Notes under the pieces: generated by a model
Database searches by the model: none
The model's input: only the letters and a program-made list of their open reading frames with translations
Told to the model about the DNA's origin: nothing
Shown here: positions 6,341 through 13,122 of the stretch, piece by piece
Position numbering within the stretch: position 1 is the first letter of the stretch
How the letters are laid out: every line of letters begins with the position of its first letter
NCBI GenBank assembly: GCA_018109965.1
Contig: JAGBFE010000228.1
Span: forward strand, 1 to 13,122
Length of the DNA: 13,122 nt
DNA from: Oscillospiraceae bacterium
GTDB taxonomy: Bacteria; Bacillota_A; Clostridia; Oscillospirales; Ruminococcaceae
Direction of reading: 5' to 3'
Position numbers and translations under genes: made by a program

Positions 6341-6353
6341 GATAGTATCTATC
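6341..6353. repeat. Inverted repeat in the HxlR leader, possible operator
   Basis: GATAG-TAT-CTATC is a perfect 5-bp inverted repeat with a 3-base centre. It lies downstream of the HxlR transcription start predicted near 6387 and upstream of its start codon, so it could act as a repressor site or a tiny hairpin. Confidence 0.4.
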
Positions 6354-6363
6354 GAAAAAGACA

Positions 6364-6388
6364 GTACTTGTTAAAATTTCGGTACTTG
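6364..6388. repeat. Direct repeats GTACTTG at 18-base spacing, possible regulator sites
   Basis: GTACTTG occurs at 6364-6370 and 6382-6388. The first overlaps the flavoprotein -35 hexamer and the second lies just before its -10 hexamer and at the predicted HxlR transcription start, so a bound protein would affect both promoters. Confidence 0.45.
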
Positions 6389-6395
6389 ATATAAT
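6368..6395 (+). promoter_or_regulatory. Promoter of the flavoprotein-permease operon
   Basis: TTGTTA (6368-6373), a 16-base spacer and TATAAT (6390-6395) form a good vegetative promoter; start expected near 6402 with a leader of about 47 bases. Confidence 0.65.
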
Positions 6396-6422
6396 TATAA
6401 ATACAGAACAGGAACCTGTCAA
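6394..6422 (-). promoter_or_regulatory. Consensus promoter of the HxlR regulator gene
   Basis: Read on the minus strand, TTGACA (6422-6417), a 17-base spacer and TATAAT (6399-6394) are a perfect vegetative consensus. The -10 overlaps that of the opposing promoter within the palindrome TATAATTATA (6390-6399), so the two cannot readily be occupied together. Confidence 0.85.
6408..6419. repeat. Inverted repeat ACAGG-AA-CCTGT, possible operator
   Basis: A perfect 5-bp inverted repeat overlaps the HxlR -35 and spacer and lies immediately after the predicted start of the flavoprotein transcript, a position from which one repressor could block both. Confidence 0.45.
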
Positions 6423-6448
6423 GAAACAGATGATATGAGGTGTTTTAT

Positions 6449-6997
6449 ATGAGCAAAAAAATAGTTATTTTAAATGGCAGTCCACGCAAAAACGGCAATA
6501 CTGCAGCTTTGACTGAGGCATTTACAAAAGGAGCACAGAACAGCGGAAATACTGTTACAGAGTTTTTTCTGGACAATATGAATATCCACGGCTGCAAAGG
6601 CTGTTTTGGCGGAGGCAAAAACACTGACAGCCCATGTGTGCAGAAGGATGATATGGACAAAATTTATACAGTTTACAGACAAGCGGATATTGTTGTGCTG
6701 GCATCACCGTTGTATTACTGGGGCATCAGCGGACAGCTTAAATGTGCTTTTGACCGCCTGTTTGCAGTGGCAGAATGCGATGCAAACTACAAAAATCCTG
6801 AAAAAGAATGTGTGCTTGTTATGGCAGCGGAAGGTGACGGATTTGAAGAAACACTGCACTGGTACGATAACCTTGAAAAACACATAGGATGGAAAAGCAT
6901 AGGCAAAATTCTTTGCAGCGGTGTAATGGCTGTTGGTGATATCAAAGGTAACGAAAAGCTCACAGAAGCATATAATTTGGGAGCATCAATCGGATAA
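6449..6997 (+). CDS. NAD(P)H-dependent FMN reductase / flavodoxin-fold oxidoreductase
   Basis: The 182-residue protein has the flavodoxin-like FMN_red fold: the phosphate-binding loop GSPRKNGNT at 10-18, and SPLYYWGISGQLKCAFDR at 86-103, which contacts the flavin ring in relatives. A C49-x2-C52 pair with C63 follows the second strand, as in the iron-sulfur flavoprotein relatives, but the fourth cysteine of a 4Fe-4S motif is missing (CFGG where CxxC would continue), so I expect no cluster and possibly a thiol/disulfide site. Members reduce quinones, nitro compounds or other small electron acceptors with NAD(P)H. Start at ATG 6449 is chosen because GAGG at 6437-6440 is 8 bases away; the in-frame GTG at 6440 overlaps that site. 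It lies divergent to an HxlR regulator, a common pairing, and is followed after 26 bases by a permease in the same operon. Confidence 0.93.
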   Translation: MSKKIVILNGSPRKNGNTAALTEAFTKGAQNSGNTVTEFFLDNMNIHGCKGCFGGGKNTDSPCVQKDDMDKIYTVYRQADIVVLASPLYYWGISGQLKCAFDRLFAVAECDANYKNPEKECVLVMAAEGDGFEETLHWYDNLEKHIGWKSIGKILCSGVMAVGDIKGNEKLTEAYNLGASIG

Positions 6998-7023
6998 ACA
7001 AAAAACAGGTTAAAGGTAAAACT

Positions 7024-7779
7024 ATGATTACAATATATCATTTTATTATTGTATGCCCTCTGGTATTTCTGGCGGGTTTTGTAGATGCAGTTGCAGGCGG
7101 CGGGGGACTGATATCTCTGCCGGCATATATGATTTCGGGTTTGCCTGTTCATTTTGCAATCGGGACAAACAAACTTAGCTCAGGTATGGGTACGGCTGTT
7201 GCAACAGCCAAATTTGCAAAAAGCGGGTTTATAAACTGGAAAACAGCGGCAATATGCGCTGTGTGTGCACTGATTGCATCCAATATGGGTGCGAGAATTG
7301 CGCTGATGATAAGTGATGCGGTGTTTAAAAAGCTGCTGCTGGTTATTCTCCCGCTGACAGCATTTTATATATTCAAAAGCAAGTCACTGGATATGCCGAC
7401 AAATGCTTATTCTTACAGAAAAACGCTGTTGATTGCCATAGCAGCTGCCCTTGCAATAGGATTATACGATGGATTTTACGGTCCGGGAACAGGTACATTT
7501 CTTATTCTGCTGCTCACAGGTGCGGCCCATATGAAGCTTAATGAGGCAAACGGCATTTCAAAGGTTATCAATCTGGCAACAAACATATCAAGTTTATCAG
7601 TTATGTTCATGAACGGAAAGGTTCTGCTTGGGCTTGGACTTGTGGCAGGCATATTCGGTATGGCTGGCAATTATTTGGGCACACGTTTTTTTGAAAAAGG
7701 CGGGGCAAAGTTTGCCAAACCGATGATTGTTGTGGTTCTGACAATATTTTTTGTAAAAATTGTTACAGAAATGATATAG
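7024..7779 (+). CDS. TauE/SafE (TSUP) family membrane permease
   Basis: The 251-residue, mostly hydrophobic protein has the two-repeat layout of the TSUP family (PF01925): GFVDAVAGGGGLISLPA (18-34) and GTNKLSS (47-53) in the first half, GLYDGFYGPGTGTF (146-159) and GISKVINLATNISSL (177-191) in the second. About seven to eight transmembrane helices are apparent. Family members are proposed to export sulfite, sulfoacetate or other organosulfur and organic anions; Escherichia coli YfcA is the closest well-known type by motif. The substrate here is unknown. AAAGG at 7012-7016 is 7 bases before the ATG, and the 26-base gap from the flavoprotein gene without promoter or terminator implies cotranscription. 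An oxidoreductase-exporter pair under an HxlR regulator suggests a detoxification or redox-stress unit, which is inference. Confidence 0.93.
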   Translation: MITIYHFIIVCPLVFLAGFVDAVAGGGGLISLPAYMISGLPVHFAIGTNKLSSGMGTAVATAKFAKSGFINWKTAAICAVCALIASNMGARIALMISDAVFKKLLLVILPLTAFYIFKSKSLDMPTNAYSYRKTLLIAIAAALAIGLYDGFYGPGTGTFLILLLTGAAHMKLNEANGISKVINLATNISSLSVMFMNGKVLLGLGLVAGIFGMAGNYLGTRFFEKGGAKFAKPMIVVVLTIFFVKIVTEMI

Positions 7780-7873
7780 GCAGTTGATATTAAAAATACC
7801 GTCGCAGAATATTGAAAGAAATTTTGCAAAGTGGCGGTAGCTTGTTTACGATATACAGATTTGAAGCATAAAC

Positions 7874-7912
7874 AAAAACCGACAGGGTAATTGATTTACT
7901 CTGTCGGTTTTT
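7874..7912. terminator. Bidirectional terminator between the permease gene and tex
   Basis: Arms 7874-7890 and 7896-7912 pair over 17 bp with one G-T wobble and a 5-base loop; A5 and T5 flanks give a T tract on either strand. Confidence 0.93.
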
Positions 7913-7921
7913 GCGTTTTAT

Positions 7922-10099
7922 TTAGTTTGCTTTCTTTTCGTCTTTGTTCTGTTCTTTTGGTTTTCTCATTGTAAGGGAAATGCGTTTTTTGTTTACATCA
8001 ACGCTGAGCACCCACACAGTCACAATGTCGCCAACCTTGAGCATTTCGCTTGGGTGTTTGATGTATTTGTCACAAATCTGGCTGATGTGCACAAGACCGT
8101 CCTGATGCACGCCGATGTCCACAAATGCACCAAAGTCAATTACATTGCGCACTGTGCCGGTAAGTTCCATGCCTGCAACAAGGTCGTTCATGTCAAGCAC
8201 ATCGGTGCGAAGCAGCGGTTTTGGCAGTGCATCACGCATATCTCTGCCAGGCTTGATAAGTTCAGCCACAATGTCTTTAAGTGTAGGCACACCCACCCCA
8301 AGCTGTTCTGCCAGCTTTTCAATACCGATTTTTTCAACATCCTTTTCGAGAGATGTGATTTTTTCGGTGCCGATGTCTTCTGTGGTGTACCCCACTGCAG
8401 CCAGCAGCTGTTTTGCTGCATCATAGCTTTCAGGATGTACGGAGGATGAATCAAGCTTGTCTTTTGCACCCGGAATTCTCAAAAAGCCTGCAGAAAGCAG
8501 ATAGGCTTTAGGACCAAGTTTGCTTACTTTGAGCAGCTGATTTCTCTTTGTGAATTCGCCGTTTTCTTCGCGGTATGCAACAATGTTTTTGGCAATGGAT
8601 TTGTTAAGGCCCGACACGCGTTCGAGCAATGGAGCAGAAGCTGTGTTGAGGTCAACGCCAACTGTGTTTACACAGTATTCCACCACGCCGTCAAGGCTTT
8701 CTTCAAGGCGCTGTTTTGGCATATCGTGCTGGTACTGGCCAACACCGATGGATTTTGGGTCAATCTTTACAAGCTCAGCCAATGGGTCCTGCAGTCTTCT
8801 TGCAATGGAAACAGCACTGCGCAGTGCAACGTCAAACTGCGGGAACTCTGCTGCTGCAAGTTTGGAGGCAGAATAAACCGAAGCGCCTGCTTCACTTACT
8901 ACTGCATAGCTTACAGGTCTGTCCAGCTCTTTAAGCATTGATGCCACAACAAGTTCAGTTTCCTTGGTTGCGGTGCCGTTGCCGATGGAGATGATGTCAA
9001 CATTGTGTTTTGCAATCAGCTTTTTGAGCATTGCTTTGGCTTTGTCTTTGTCGTGTATATCAAGGGTCATATACACAACACCTGTTTCCAGCACTTTGCC
9101 TGTTGCATCAACAATTGCCATTTTGCAGCCTGTGCGGTAACCGGGGTCCAGCGCCATGCAGGTTTTGCCTTTTACAGGCGGTACAAGCAACAGCTGTTTG
9201 AGGTTGTCGCCGAACAGCTTGATTGCGCCTTCGCAGGCAACGTCAGTCAACCCATTGCGGATTTCTGTGTCAAGGCTTGGATGCAAAAGGCGGGTGTAGC
9301 CGTCTGTAATTGCTTCCTTTACAATTTCAGCGCATCTGGAGCTGTTTTCGATGTAGATTTTTTCAATTTCACCGATAGCGGCAATGGAGTCAACTGTGAT
9401 GTTAACCTTGAGGAAACCTTCCTTTTCGCCGCGGTCAATTGCAAGTACACGGTGGGATGCAATTTTGTTTACCTTTTCGCTGAAATCATAATACTGTGTG
9501 TAAACGCTTTCAACGCTTTCATCACCCTTGGAGGTAACTTCGCCTGTGCGGGTGTAAAGGCTTTTGAGCACCTTGCGTACATTTGTGTTGTCGGACACAT
9601 CTTCGGCAATGATATCCATTGCGCCTTTCAGTGCATCTTCGGCAGTTTCAACGCCTTTTTCTGCGTTTATGTATTCTGCTGCAAGGTCCATAGGTACAGC
9701 CAGCGGACGCTGTTCCATAATTTCCTTTGCCAGTGGCTCAAGGCCTTTTTCCTTTGCAACAGAGGCGCGGGTTTTGCGTTTTGGCTTGAATGGACGGTAG
9801 ATGTCTTCAACCTCGCTCAGTGTTTTTGCGCGGCTGAGCATTTCCATTATTTCATCGGTCATCTTTTCCTGTTCGGTAATGGATTTGATAACCTCTTCTT
9901 TTCTCTGTTCAAGATTTCTCAGATAAGTCAGACGGTCAAAGATTTCTCTCAGAATCTGGTCATCCAGCTCGCCTGTTTTCTCTTTGCGGTAACGTGCAAT
10001 AAAAGGAATGGTGCAGCCTTCGTCCATCAGTGCAACACTGTTTTCAATCTGCCACACTTCCTTTTTAAATTCACTTGCCAATACTTTGATAATGTCCAT
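7922..10099 (-). CDS. tex: RNA-binding transcription accessory protein Tex
   Basis: Tex is a conserved cytoplasmic nucleic-acid-binding protein linked to transcription and, in several pathogens, to toxin expression and stress fitness; its exact biochemical job is not settled. The 725 residues are of normal length and show the domains in order: N-terminal helical Tex region (1-200, with IPFIARYRKEKTGELDD at 31-47 and IYRPFKPKRKTRA at 100-112), YqgF/RNaseH-like domain (314-440, ALDPGYRTG and SIGNGTATKETE), IGVGQYQHDM (451-460), helix-hairpin-helix region (482-545, with DLNTAS and LLKVSKLGPK), and a C-terminal S1 RNA-binding domain (643-712, GMELTGTVRNVIDFGAFVD, HISQ, ISLTMR). Its ATG shares one base with the stop of the membrane-protein gene before it (TAATG), with AGAAGG about 10 bases upstream, so translation is probably coupled. 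It is the last gene of the operon. Confidence 0.98.
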   Translation of the reverse strand: MDIIKVLASEFKKEVWQIENSVALMDEGCTIPFIARYRKEKTGELDDQILREIFDRLTYLRNLEQRKEEVIKSITEQEKMTDEIMEMLSRAKTLSEVEDIYRPFKPKRKTRASVAKEKGLEPLAKEIMEQRPLAVPMDLAAEYINAEKGVETAEDALKGAMDIIAEDVSDNTNVRKVLKSLYTRTGEVTSKGDESVESVYTQYYDFSEKVNKIASHRVLAIDRGEKEGFLKVNITVDSIAAIGEIEKIYIENSSRCAEIVKEAITDGYTRLLHPSLDTEIRNGLTDVACEGAIKLFGDNLKQLLLVPPVKGKTCMALDPGYRTGCKMAIVDATGKVLETGVVYMTLDIHDKDKAKAMLKKLIAKHNVDIISIGNGTATKETELVVASMLKELDRPVSYAVVSEAGASVYSASKLAAAEFPQFDVALRSAVSIARRLQDPLAELVKIDPKSIGVGQYQHDMPKQRLEESLDGVVEYCVNTVGVDLNTASAPLLERVSGLNKSIAKNIVAYREENGEFTKRNQLLKVSKLGPKAYLLSAGFLRIPGAKDKLDSSSVHPESYDAAKQLLAAVGYTTEDIGTEKITSLEKDVEKIGIEKLAEQLGVGVPTLKDIVAELIKPGRDMRDALPKPLLRTDVLDMNDLVAGMELTGTVRNVIDFGAFVDIGVHQDGLVHISQICDKYIKHPSEMLKVGDIVTVWVLSVDVNKKRISLTMRKPKEQNKDEKKAN

Positions 10100-12432
10100 T
10101 AAATTTTAACCTTCTTTTTAAAAATGAGTATAAGATAAATTATATAAATGCCCAAACCTGCAAGGTTTAAGAATATACCACATTCCAGCCCCGGTGTTTT
10201 GTAGCTGAACACAATTTCGTTGTCACCGGCAGGGGCATATACAGCACAAAGGCCATTGTGCACCTTGATTATTTCGGTCTCATTTCCGTTTACATAAGCG
10301 GTGAAACCTTCGTCATATGGCACGGAGTAGAACACAAGATTTGCTTTGTGCAGCATTATGTTGGACACAAAACCGTCGCTTGTCTGTTCAAAATAATAGC
10401 TGCTTTCGCCTTTGAGGATTTCCACATCACGAACAAAAGCATCAAAACTGCTGTCCCGCAGTACAGAATCGGAAATCTGTTCCATTGACAGTTTATATCT
10501 GTCAACAACAGCTTCATCCACCAGCAGGGCCTTCAGCATTGCTTTGCTGCGGTTTTGCTGGGATACATTGTCCATCTGTTCCTGAGTTGCAAAATAGTCG
10601 TAGGTAAAACCAAAAGGAATATAATGATTGTTCAGCATAACCCTGTATGGTTCGCTTACCATATATACACTGTAGGTTATATCATACCCGTCTTTTTTAA
10701 AGTGTTCGTATTCGTGTGTCGGCATAACAACATATTTTACCGACAAAAGACTGCGCAAAGCATACAAATCAAGTTCCGGTTTTGACGAAACATCGCGCTT
10801 TACATCCACATATGGATAAAACTCCATTATCGACGGTGTAACGGTGCTGTTGAAAAACTGTGTAACAGGCTTGTTTAAAAACAGGCCAAGGTTGTTGTAG
10901 CACTGATATGCGTCAACGCGATAGTCAGCTTCGTCATCAAACAGACTGAATGTATCAAGCATATCATAGTTCTGTTTTAAATAGTTGCGGTCATTGTCCA
11001 TCTGAGGCAGTTTTACAACCGCCATATGCACTATACCAAAAGCCATAATGATGCTCAGGGCACCCATAAGCAGCTTTTGGGTGTATTTTGGTTTGCTGCG
11101 GTAGTTCTGTACCAGCACAAAGGTCAGATAAATGCTGAATATTGCAATGATAAAATACAGCCAGAACAGTGGTGTTACATCCTGCAGGCCAAGCTTGAAT
11201 GTGCCGTCGCTGTTTTCGGTCGGTGTCAGTGCAAACACACAGAACAAAGCTGTGATAACCGCCACACGTTTAAGCCCAAAATTTATCATCTTTCTGCACA
11301 GGGCAAAGCTTTGCATATTCATTGCAGCCAGAATAAGTATTGGCATATAAAACCATCTTGCATAATAGCTGCGGTTAAAAGCATAAAAACTGCTGTTCAG
11401 AACCGGCACAAGGGCAAATATGATGCAGCAGAGGAATGTCTTTGTAAATGCGTTTTTTCTGAAATAGCGGAAAAAGATGAAAAAGCCAAACATACCGCCA
11501 AGCACCACAAAGGCGGACATACTTGTCCATTTCACATTTGCATCGGTAAACAGGTTTGGTGCATACGGACTTTCAGGCGGGAAAAACGCGCTCATCACAA
11601 TGGAAAAATACTGCTGTACCTTGCTGTATATCCATATTGCAAAGCCCTCGGCATTGCGGATGGTTCTCGGGTTCTGCACAATGCTCAAAAGGTTTGGCAC
11701 AAACAGCACAATACCGCACAGACAGCCCAATACACTTTCAAAAGAAAGAAGCAGAAATTCTTTGATTTTTATATTGTATTCACCTGCAGTAACCTTGCAG
11801 ATAAAATAGATAAACAGAAATACTACCTGACCAATAAAGAAAAAGTAGTTGTTCAAAAGGTTTATCGCCACAAAAAACACAAAGGTGCCGCGGCGTTTTT
11901 CCAGCACAAATTCGTCAAGGCTCCACAGCAAAAACGGGAAGAAGGCAACAGATTCCAGAAAATGATTGAAAAATATGTTATAAACACTGAAACCTGAAAA
12001 AGCATACAGCACTGCGCCTATGTAAGCGTAGTTGTCATCCTTTGCGTATCTTCTCAAAAAGCAGAATGCACCCAAGGCTGCTGTTGCAAACTTGAGCATA
12101 AGCAGATATGGCATAACATAAGGTTCCCATTTGTAAGGAAACAGGCAGCTGAGCCAGAAAAACGGGGAACCCAGCAGATAAAAGGAATATCCGTTGACCA
12201 TAGATGTGCCAAGGTCGGTTGCCCAGCTCCAGTCAAGGTTGCCCTGCTTTATCATATTGTTTGCGTACATATAAAACGGAATCTGCTGGCTGTTGTAGTC
12301 GCCTGCGTACAGGAACAAGCCTTTGTCAATTACCAGAAACGGTAAAAACAGGCAAAAGGCGCAGAAAAATCCCAGTATAAATATTTTGACATACGAGTTT
12401 TTTAACAAACTGTTGTTTTTGATACGTTCCAA
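10099..12432 (-). CDS. YfhO-family multi-pass membrane protein (probable GT-C type glycosyltransferase)
   Basis: The 777-residue protein has a YfhO-family (PF09586) layout: a first helix near 15-35, the outward loop with LYAGDYNSQQIPFY (41-54), LGTSMVNGYSFYLLGSPFFW, a NHFLESVAFFPFLLWSLDEF segment, roughly twelve membrane helices to about residue 460, a large outward soluble region (about 470-745) and a last helix near 753-771 followed by KKKVKI. Bacillus subtilis YfhO is implicated in lipoteichoic acid glycosylation, and the fold resembles C-type glycosyltransferases using lipid-linked sugars; the acceptor here is unknown and I see no partner gene in the window. The start is TTG 12432: a stop lies 6-8 bases upstream in frame, GAGG at 12440-12443 is 7 bases away, and the first later Met would cut off the first helix. 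It sits between the nucleotidase gene (13-base gap) and tex. Confidence 0.9.
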   Translation of the reverse strand: MERIKNNSLLKNSYVKIFILGFFCAFCLFLPFLVIDKGLFLYAGDYNSQQIPFYMYANNMIKQGNLDWSWATDLGTSMVNGYSFYLLGSPFFWLSCLFPYKWEPYVMPYLLMLKFATAALGAFCFLRRYAKDDNYAYIGAVLYAFSGFSVYNIFFNHFLESVAFFPFLLWSLDEFVLEKRRGTFVFFVAINLLNNYFFFIGQVVFLFIYFICKVTAGEYNIKIKEFLLLSFESVLGCLCGIVLFVPNLLSIVQNPRTIRNAEGFAIWIYSKVQQYFSIVMSAFFPPESPYAPNLFTDANVKWTSMSAFVVLGGMFGFFIFFRYFRKNAFTKTFLCCIIFALVPVLNSSFYAFNRSYYARWFYMPILILAAMNMQSFALCRKMINFGLKRVAVITALFCVFALTPTENSDGTFKLGLQDVTPLFWLYFIIAIFSIYLTFVLVQNYRSKPKYTQKLLMGALSIIMAFGIVHMAVVKLPQMDNDRNYLKQNYDMLDTFSLFDDEADYRVDAYQCYNNLGLFLNKPVTQFFNSTVTPSIMEFYPYVDVKRDVSSKPELDLYALRSLLSVKYVVMPTHEYEHFKKDGYDITYSVYMVSEPYRVMLNNHYIPFGFTYDYFATQEQMDNVSQQNRSKAMLKALLVDEAVVDRYKLSMEQISDSVLRDSSFDAFVRDVEILKGESSYYFEQTSDGFVSNIMLHKANLVFYSVPYDEGFTAYVNGNETEIIKVHNGLCAVYAPAGDNEIVFSYKTPGLECGIFLNLAGLGIYIIYLILIFKKKVKI

Positions 12433-12439
12433 TTTTTAA

Positions 12440-12443
12440 CCTC
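12440..12443 (-). promoter_or_regulatory. Ribosome binding site supporting a TTG start for the YfhO-family gene
   Basis: GAGG on the minus strand lies 7 bases before TTG 12432. An in-frame TAA just upstream (about 12435-12437) rules out an earlier start. Confidence 0.75.
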
Positions 12444-12445
12444 AA

Positions 12446-13030
12446 TTATATTTTTGCCAGTTCATCAAGGCAAAGATTGTAGCTTGGCAGCATATTCGCC
12501 ATAAAATAGTCAATTTCGGGCAGTTCCATTTTTTCAAGGGAATGCTTTGTGCTTTCATATGCAAGTTTAAATTCGCTGTTGCCGCTGCCAAGTTCTTCCA
12601 TACATTTTATAAGAGCGGAAAGTTTATCGGCAGCTTTCAGGATTTTCTGTTCCCTGTCGGACAGCATATCGGCTTTTACAAAAGGAGCAATATGGCTTTT
12701 CACAGCAGGGTCTATGGTGTCAATCATCTTGCCGGTTGCCTTTGCTTCCATATCCTTGTAGGCTTTTTTCAGCACATCATCGTTGTATTTTACAGGGGTG
12801 GGCATATCACCTGTCAGTATCTCGCTGATATCGTGATACAATCCGCACAGCACAATGTTTTTTTCGTCAACCTCGGCACCGAATTTTTCCTTTGCAACAG
12901 CTGCAAGGGTGTGTGCAATCTGCATTACCTCGGTTGTGTGTTCCGCAAGATATTCCTGACGGCTCTGGCGCATAAGACTCCAGCGGGGGATATATTTTAT
13001 TCTGGAAACAAGTGCATTAAAGTTAAACAT
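12446..13030 (-). CDS. yfbR: HD-domain 5'-deoxynucleotidase, YfbR type
   Basis: This 194-residue protein reads almost collinearly with Escherichia coli YfbR, a metal-dependent HD-domain phosphohydrolase that removes the phosphate from deoxyribonucleoside 5'-monophosphates and so trims dNMP pools. The functional residues are in place: R16-W17 in PRWSLMR, H31 in LAEHT, H66-D67 with E70 and D75 in YHDISEILTGDMPTPVKY, and D135 in ILKAADKLSALIKCMEEL; length is also normal. The ATG at 13030 lies inside the last codons of the gene upstream (8-base overlap), with GAGG at 13043-13046 somewhat far away (12 bases), which suggests coupled translation. The operon context (unknown gene, this, YfhO-type protein, Tex) has no obvious shared pathway. 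The assignment to YfbR rather than a general HD hydrolase rests on the RW and PTPVKY motifs. Confidence 0.92.
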   Translation of the reverse strand: MFNFNALVSRIKYIPRWSLMRQSRQEYLAEHTTEVMQIAHTLAAVAKEKFGAEVDEKNIVLCGLYHDISEILTGDMPTPVKYNDDVLKKAYKDMEAKATGKMIDTIDPAVKSHIAPFVKADMLSDREQKILKAADKLSALIKCMEELGSGNSEFKLAYESTKHSLEKMELPEIDYFMANMLPSYNLCLDELAKI

Positions 13031-13121
13031 TTTCTTTGAGTACCTCTTTTACAAGATTTTCCGCATCACTGAAAACGGTAAGGCTGTTGGTCAGATAGCG
13101 CAGATGTGCCGCACCGCGCAG
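13023..13121 (-). CDS. 3' end of an unidentified upstream gene, partial
   Basis: A minus-strand frame enters from the right edge and ends at TAA 13025-13023. The 32 visible residues begin LRGAAHLRYLTNSLTVF and end LVKEVLKENV, a soluble, helix-like sequence I cannot assign. Its stop overlaps the first 8 bases of the yfbR-type gene, and that gene's ribosome binding site lies within it, so this is probably the upstream member of the same operon. Any function must come from sequence beyond the window. Confidence 0.6.
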   Translation of the reverse strand: MRGAAHLRYLTNSLTVFSDAENLVKEVLKENV

Positions 13122-13122
13122 A

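Noticed and set aside
6593..6637. A 4Fe-4S motif in the flavodoxin-fold protein
   Set aside because: Only three cysteines (C49, C52, C63) are present in the cluster region, one short of the ligand set, so I did not call it an iron-sulfur flavoprotein.
7797..7839. Possible long-range stem TACCGTCGC with GTGGCGGTA after the permease gene
   Set aside because: Two wobbles and a loop of about 25 bases make it weak, there is no T tract, and a much better terminator follows.
9005..10102. A 365-codon open frame on the plus strand opposite tex
   Set aside because: It is antisense to a strongly supported gene, rich in Cys and Phe in a pattern typical of reversed codons, and has no family motif or ribosome binding site.
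11026..11997. A 323-codon open frame on the plus strand opposite the YfhO-type gene
   Set aside because: Its composition (many His, Lys, Gln, Cys) is that of an antisense shadow, and the minus-strand gene has membrane-helix and family features.
1..13122. Mobile element, CRISPR array, toxin-antitoxin, tRNA or riboswitch
   Set aside because: I found no transposase, integrase, long terminal repeats, regularly spaced repeats, cloverleaf pattern or extended structured leader; leaders upstream of genes are short.

Overview
The window looks like an ordinary chromosomal stretch of a low-to-mid GC Gram-positive anaerobe, most likely a member of the Clostridia (a Ruminococcaceae/Oscillospiraceae-type genome is my guess). 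The reasons are the gene content (TmcAL beside acetate kinase, Tex, a YfhO-type membrane protein, HxlR and Xre regulators), strong GGAGG-type ribosome binding sites, sigma-A-like promoters and A/T-rich intrinsic terminators. I see no prophage, insertion sequence, CRISPR array, rRNA or tRNA. Genes are tightly packed and no gene-free gap exceeds about 200 bases.

Layout: (1) 1-2047, plus strand: the 3' part of a tethered periplasmic-binding-protein-like gene, a weak hairpin, then a nitrilase-superfamily amidohydrolase. (2) 2120-4605: tmcAL (minus) and ackA (plus) diverge from a 92-base intergenic region in which a 10-bp palindrome supplies a -10 box to each strand. The pair links acetate/acetyl-phosphate metabolism with acetate-dependent acetylation of elongator tRNA-Met. 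(3) 4804-5921, plus: a 72-residue two-helix membrane protein and an Xre-type DNA-binding protein with a four-helix membrane domain, each with its own terminator. (4) 5986-7779: an HxlR-family regulator (minus) divergent from a flavodoxin-fold oxidoreductase followed by a TauE/SafE-type permease (plus). Here too the opposed promoters share a palindromic -10, with repeats suitable as operators around it. (5) 7922-13121, minus: a compact operon read right to left: the tail of an unidentified gene, a YfbR-type 5'-deoxynucleotidase, a YfhO-family multi-pass membrane protein (TTG start) and the RNA-binding protein Tex, with overlaps or gaps of 8 nt overlap, 13 nt gap and 1 nt overlap.

Strong bidirectional terminators separate the convergent units at about 2064-2100, 5923-5972 and 7874-7912. 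I did not find a clearly new multi-gene system. The most worthwhile leads are the two divergent promoter regions with shared palindromic -10 boxes, the HxlR regulator that lacks the family's usual N-terminal sensor cysteine, and the membrane-anchored Xre regulator.
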